A program made the translations under genes and the position numbers. Shown piece by piece: positions 33,944-36,487 of a stretch of 36,487 nucleotides of DNA (within the stretch, counting starts at the first letter, position 1; each line of letters opens with the position of its first letter). The stretch is from an uncultured Paraprevotella sp. (GTDB lineage Bacteria; Bacteroidota; Bacteroidia; Bacteroidales; Bacteroidaceae): assembly GCA_947177395.1 (NCBI GenBank), contig CAMWUI010000029.1, positions 1 through 36,487 of the forward strand, written 5' to 3'. The notes under the pieces were generated by a model. That model worked only from the letters and a program-made list of their open reading frames with translations. It did no database searches and was not told where the DNA came from.

Positions 33944-34350
33944 CAGATAGGTATACACAAAAATAACATTTTTTCAGTTCTTAAGTTCATGTAAGACAAT
34001 AGAAACATCTGCCATTTCTCATCGCCATCACCTGTCATCTATCAGAAAAACTAGTCTATTTGCAATGAATTTTCTTGAAAGCTCTCCCGGGAAATAGTCG
34101 GTGACAACAACTTTTAATATAGTAGATTGATTATCATAGGCAATAGCCCTCAAACTTGATATCTTATATAAAAAATTCAAGAAAGTCCATTTTTTCAGAG
34201 AAAACAATGCCAAAGAGATATCTAATAAGCTACAAAATGAGCACGGACAACAGACAACCATTGTTTTCAAATGATTTCTATGCACAAAAATAAAAGGAAT
34301 TCGCAAAGAATCGCCAAAAGTCTTATTCTGCTTTAAAAGAATCCAGAAAC
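33944..34350 (+). other. 407-bp AT-rich gap, possible gene remnant
   Basis: No intact gene is convincing. In one plus-strand frame, coding-like pieces are separated by three stops: one ending NFLESSPGK, and a longer one (about 34141-34274) containing KEISNKLQNEHGQQTTIVFK. This would fit a decayed gene, but I cannot name it. A 122-codon minus-strand open frame spans the same DNA and runs into the flippase gene; it shows no protein-like features I trust. I find no promoter for the flippase here. Confidence 0.35.
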
Positions 34351-35880
34351 ATGTCTGACGAATCACAGAACAATAAACGATTAGCCAAGAATACACTGAT
34401 ATTATATGCCCGCATGCTGTTTACTGTGGGCATCAGTTTCTACTCCACTCGTCTGATCCTTGCCAATTTGGGCGTGTCAGACTATGGAGTATACAATGTC
34501 ATAGGTGGATTTGTCTCCATGTTCTACATGGTAACTTCTGCCATGACTCAGGCGGTTGGCCGTTTCCTTACATTTGAATTGGGGCGTAATAATGCAAAGA
34601 GGTTACAACAAACATTCTCGACAGCCATCAATATTCTTTTAATGCTATCCCTGGTTGTAATACTATTAGGCGAAACTGTCGGCTTGTGGTTTGTCAATGC
34701 AAAATTGAACATAGAGCCCGACCGCATGTCAGCTGCCAACTGGATTTACCAGTTTTCCCTCCTTGCATTTATCATAGAGATGCTCAGCGTGCCTTATAGC
34801 GCCTCGGTTATTTCTCACGAAAAAATGGGGACATTCGCTTTTGTCACCATAGCCAAAGTACTTCTTACATTTGGAATAGCCTTGTCACTATCTGTTAGCC
34901 CCATCAACAAACTTGTATTCTATGGGATTCTGGTACTAGCCGTATCTATGTCCATTCAACTGATGTATTGGATTTATTGCAGAAGAAACTTTCCGGAATG
35001 CCGATATACTATGCATATAGATAAATGTATTTTCAAGGATATGTTTGGTTTTGCTGGTTGGAATTTCCTGACATCTTGTGCTTCCATGCTAAGCAGTCAG
35101 GGGGTGAGTATCATGTTGAACATGCACTTTGGCACCGCCATCAATGCAGCACGTGGTGTCGCTTCGCAAATCAATGGAACTGCAGGGGCATTTTCCAGAA
35201 ATTTCACTACAGCTTTAAATCCACAGATAACCAAGTCGTATGCAGCCGGAGACATCGCATATACGACAAAAATTGTTTGCAGAGGTGCAAAATTTTCCTA
35301 TTTGTTATTTCTTTTCATTACTCTTCCTTGCATTTTTGAGGTGGATTTCTTTCTCTCTAAATGGTTGGCAGAAGTTCCTCCCTATACCGGTGTTTTCGTT
35401 CAATTGACATTGTTCAATACATTAACAGAGGTTTTACTGAATTCAAGTCTGACATTAAACAGAGCTTCCGGAAAGATACGCAAATTTCAAGTCCTGGTGA
35501 GTATGGCTCAATTATTGATACTTTTAAGTTCGTACATCGTGCTTAACATAACCGGCAGTCCTATTTGGACTGTGGCGATGACGAATATAATTTATCTGTT
35601 GATATTCATCCCACGTGTCACAGTCAATAAGCCTTTTATTGGAATTACTTTTAAATATTTCTTTAATCATGTATTGAAAGGGATTCTTATTGTAACCATA
35701 TTGTCTACAGGCGTTTGCCTGCTCTTTCATGTATTTTGCTCGCAAGGTTGGTTCCGCCTGATAGGAACCTGCATTATTTCTTCCATGACCATTGGTATTA
35801 CTTCATGGCTGTATACCTTGACGGCAGGGGAAAGGATTAAAGTAGAAGGATTCTTTAGAAAAAAGTTCAAAAGCCATTAG
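34351..35880 (+). CDS. Wzx-type polysaccharide flippase (MOP superfamily)
   Basis: A 509-residue membrane protein with about 12-14 helices. The N-terminus KNTLILYARMLFTVGISFYSTRLILANLGVSDYGVYNVIGG is the classic O-antigen/capsule flippase opening: first helix, then the L-G-x-x-D-Y-G-x-Y loop. The second half repeats the theme with FGFAGWNFLTSCASMLSSQG and FGTAINAARGVASQINGTAGAF, a conserved family stretch. It moves lipid-linked repeat units across the inner membrane. It is AT-rich, as are many capsule flippases. It is separated from the KaiC-like module by 407 bp and followed by a decayed hydrolase gene. Confidence 0.92.
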   Translation: MSDESQNNKRLAKNTLILYARMLFTVGISFYSTRLILANLGVSDYGVYNVIGGFVSMFYMVTSAMTQAVGRFLTFELGRNNAKRLQQTFSTAINILLMLSLVVILLGETVGLWFVNAKLNIEPDRMSAANWIYQFSLLAFIIEMLSVPYSASVISHEKMGTFAFVTIAKVLLTFGIALSLSVSPINKLVFYGILVLAVSMSIQLMYWIYCRRNFPECRYTMHIDKCIFKDMFGFAGWNFLTSCASMLSSQGVSIMLNMHFGTAINAARGVASQINGTAGAFSRNFTTALNPQITKSYAAGDIAYTTKIVCRGAKFSYLLFLFITLPCIFEVDFFLSKWLAEVPPYTGVFVQLTLFNTLTEVLLNSSLTLNRASGKIRKFQVLVSMAQLLILLSSYIVLNITGSPIWTVAMTNIIYLLIFIPRVTVNKPFIGITFKYFFNHVLKGILIVTILSTGVCLLFHVFCSQGWFRLIGTCIISSMTIGITSWLYTLTAGERIKVEGFFRKKFKSH

Positions 35881-35905
35881 AGTAAATTTCCGGCACTTGA
35901 ATATT

Positions 35906-36326
35906 ATGAATATAAAGTCATACAAACTTTTGTTGTTTCCTTGTTGCTCAACCTCTTCTTAGTGTATTCTTTGTGTGCGGTGGAAGTTCGCTCCGGTTAT
36001 TTCTCAAGACAACTTATCCGTCTTGGAGTGCTGGAAGCCCATCGTGAGCGCCTGGAAGACAATTGGTAAGCTTATCATGCGATTCAGGACTGGAGACCTA
36101 GGAAATATTAAAACCTAGTTGCGATATTTGTTCCTACGGAAATAGTATCACCTATCAGATTCCTTTTGCGGATTCCATAAAGGGAAAGATGGTGGCAGTT
36201 ATTGGATATCTTGGTGCAGGTTTTGAAATGCTCATTATACGTCCACGTAAGTTATTTGTTATGGCAGGTATCAATAGCTTGGAGAAATTGGACAATACAC
36301 AATTTAAAGACAACCGTTACATGTAA
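35906..36326 (+). pseudogene. Decayed SGNH/GDSL hydrolase gene
   Basis: Pieces of one protein lie in order in three frames. The ATG at 35906 opens MNIKSYKLLLF, a signal-anchor start. After a frameshift near 35940 the next frame reads LLNLFLVYSLCAVEVRSGYF, then RQLIRLGVLEAHRERLEDNW, and stops at 36067; AIQDW follows that stop. The third frame, from about 36111, reads SYGNSITYQ (the block I GNSIT motif), then IRPRKLFVMAGINSLEKL (a typical later block), ending at a stop at 36324. The middle of the domain is shortened. I recall intact genes of this type near Bacteroides polysaccharide loci, as putative acyl-sugar esterases. The frameshift, stops and deletions make this copy inactive. In 36327-36487 I recognise nothing. 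Confidence 0.8.
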
Positions 36327-36487
36327 AATCTATTTAGGAAGTTGCTCCCGCTTAATCATGTAAAGGACAATCATAAATTAACAAATCAACGTATATTGGG
36401 TAAGCGTCCAAAAAAGACGTCTTGCCTCAAAACCTCATATGACATAGCTTTGCAGCCAAAAATCAAAATCGACTGCAATATGTATTC

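Noticed and set aside
34028..34396. 122-codon minus-strand frame before and into the flippase gene
   Set aside because: Overlaps the flippase N-terminus in antisense; Cys/Phe-rich translation without family features. Kept only as a note in the gap entry.

Overview
The window reads as a chromosomal segment of a Bacteroidales bacterium, most likely Bacteroidaceae. Three things point there: the gene families (NagB-like/PIG-L fusion, DUF4290, UpxY-type antiterminator, single-chain pyruvate:ferredoxin oxidoreductase); repeated promoter elements of the Bacteroides type (TTTG, about 19-21 bp, TAnnTTTG); and secreted proteins ending their signal peptides in A-x-A-Q. I see no rRNA, tRNA, CRISPR array or intact insertion sequence.

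Layout. (1) 1-8.6 kb, metabolic and envelope genes: an inactive-looking glucosamine-6-phosphate deaminase fused to a PIG-L deacetylase, a small outer-membrane barrel, a CstA-type transporter, a secreted GHL10 glycosidase-like protein, an unannotated ATP-grasp-like protein and an AAA/DUF4143-type ATPase. (2) 8.6-12.2 kb: pyruvate:ferredoxin oxidoreductase with a strong terminator. (3) 12.3-14.1 kb: an ECF sigma factor and its membrane anti-sigma factor. (4) 14.2-19.4 kb, minus strand: a methyltransferase/VanW pair, and an envelope operon made of a small leader ORF, a lipoprotein and a DUF5723-like outer-membrane protein. (5) 19.6-23.3 kb: purL, followed by a hairpin, a 23-bp tandem repeat and a tiny one-helix membrane protein with its own promoter and terminator. 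(6) 23.9-29.7 kb, minus strand: the housekeeping operon tsaB, DUF4290, murA, rimM, dxr, rseP. MurA carries Asp instead of the fosfomycin-target Cys. (7) 30.1-36.5 kb: the start of a surface-polysaccharide locus, with a upxY antiterminator, a low-GC two-gene module, a Wzx-type flippase and a decayed SGNH/GDSL hydrolase gene.

The most unusual unit is the two-gene module at 30.8-33.9 kb. Its first gene encodes a protein resembling two tandem KaiC/RecA-type domains, both with broken Walker A motifs and the second carrying a four-Cys cluster. It nearly abuts a gene for a membrane protein of about eight helices, and a good promoter lies in front of the pair. It sits where upxZ and sugar genes would usually follow upxY. 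I know of no described system with this composition; its function is open.
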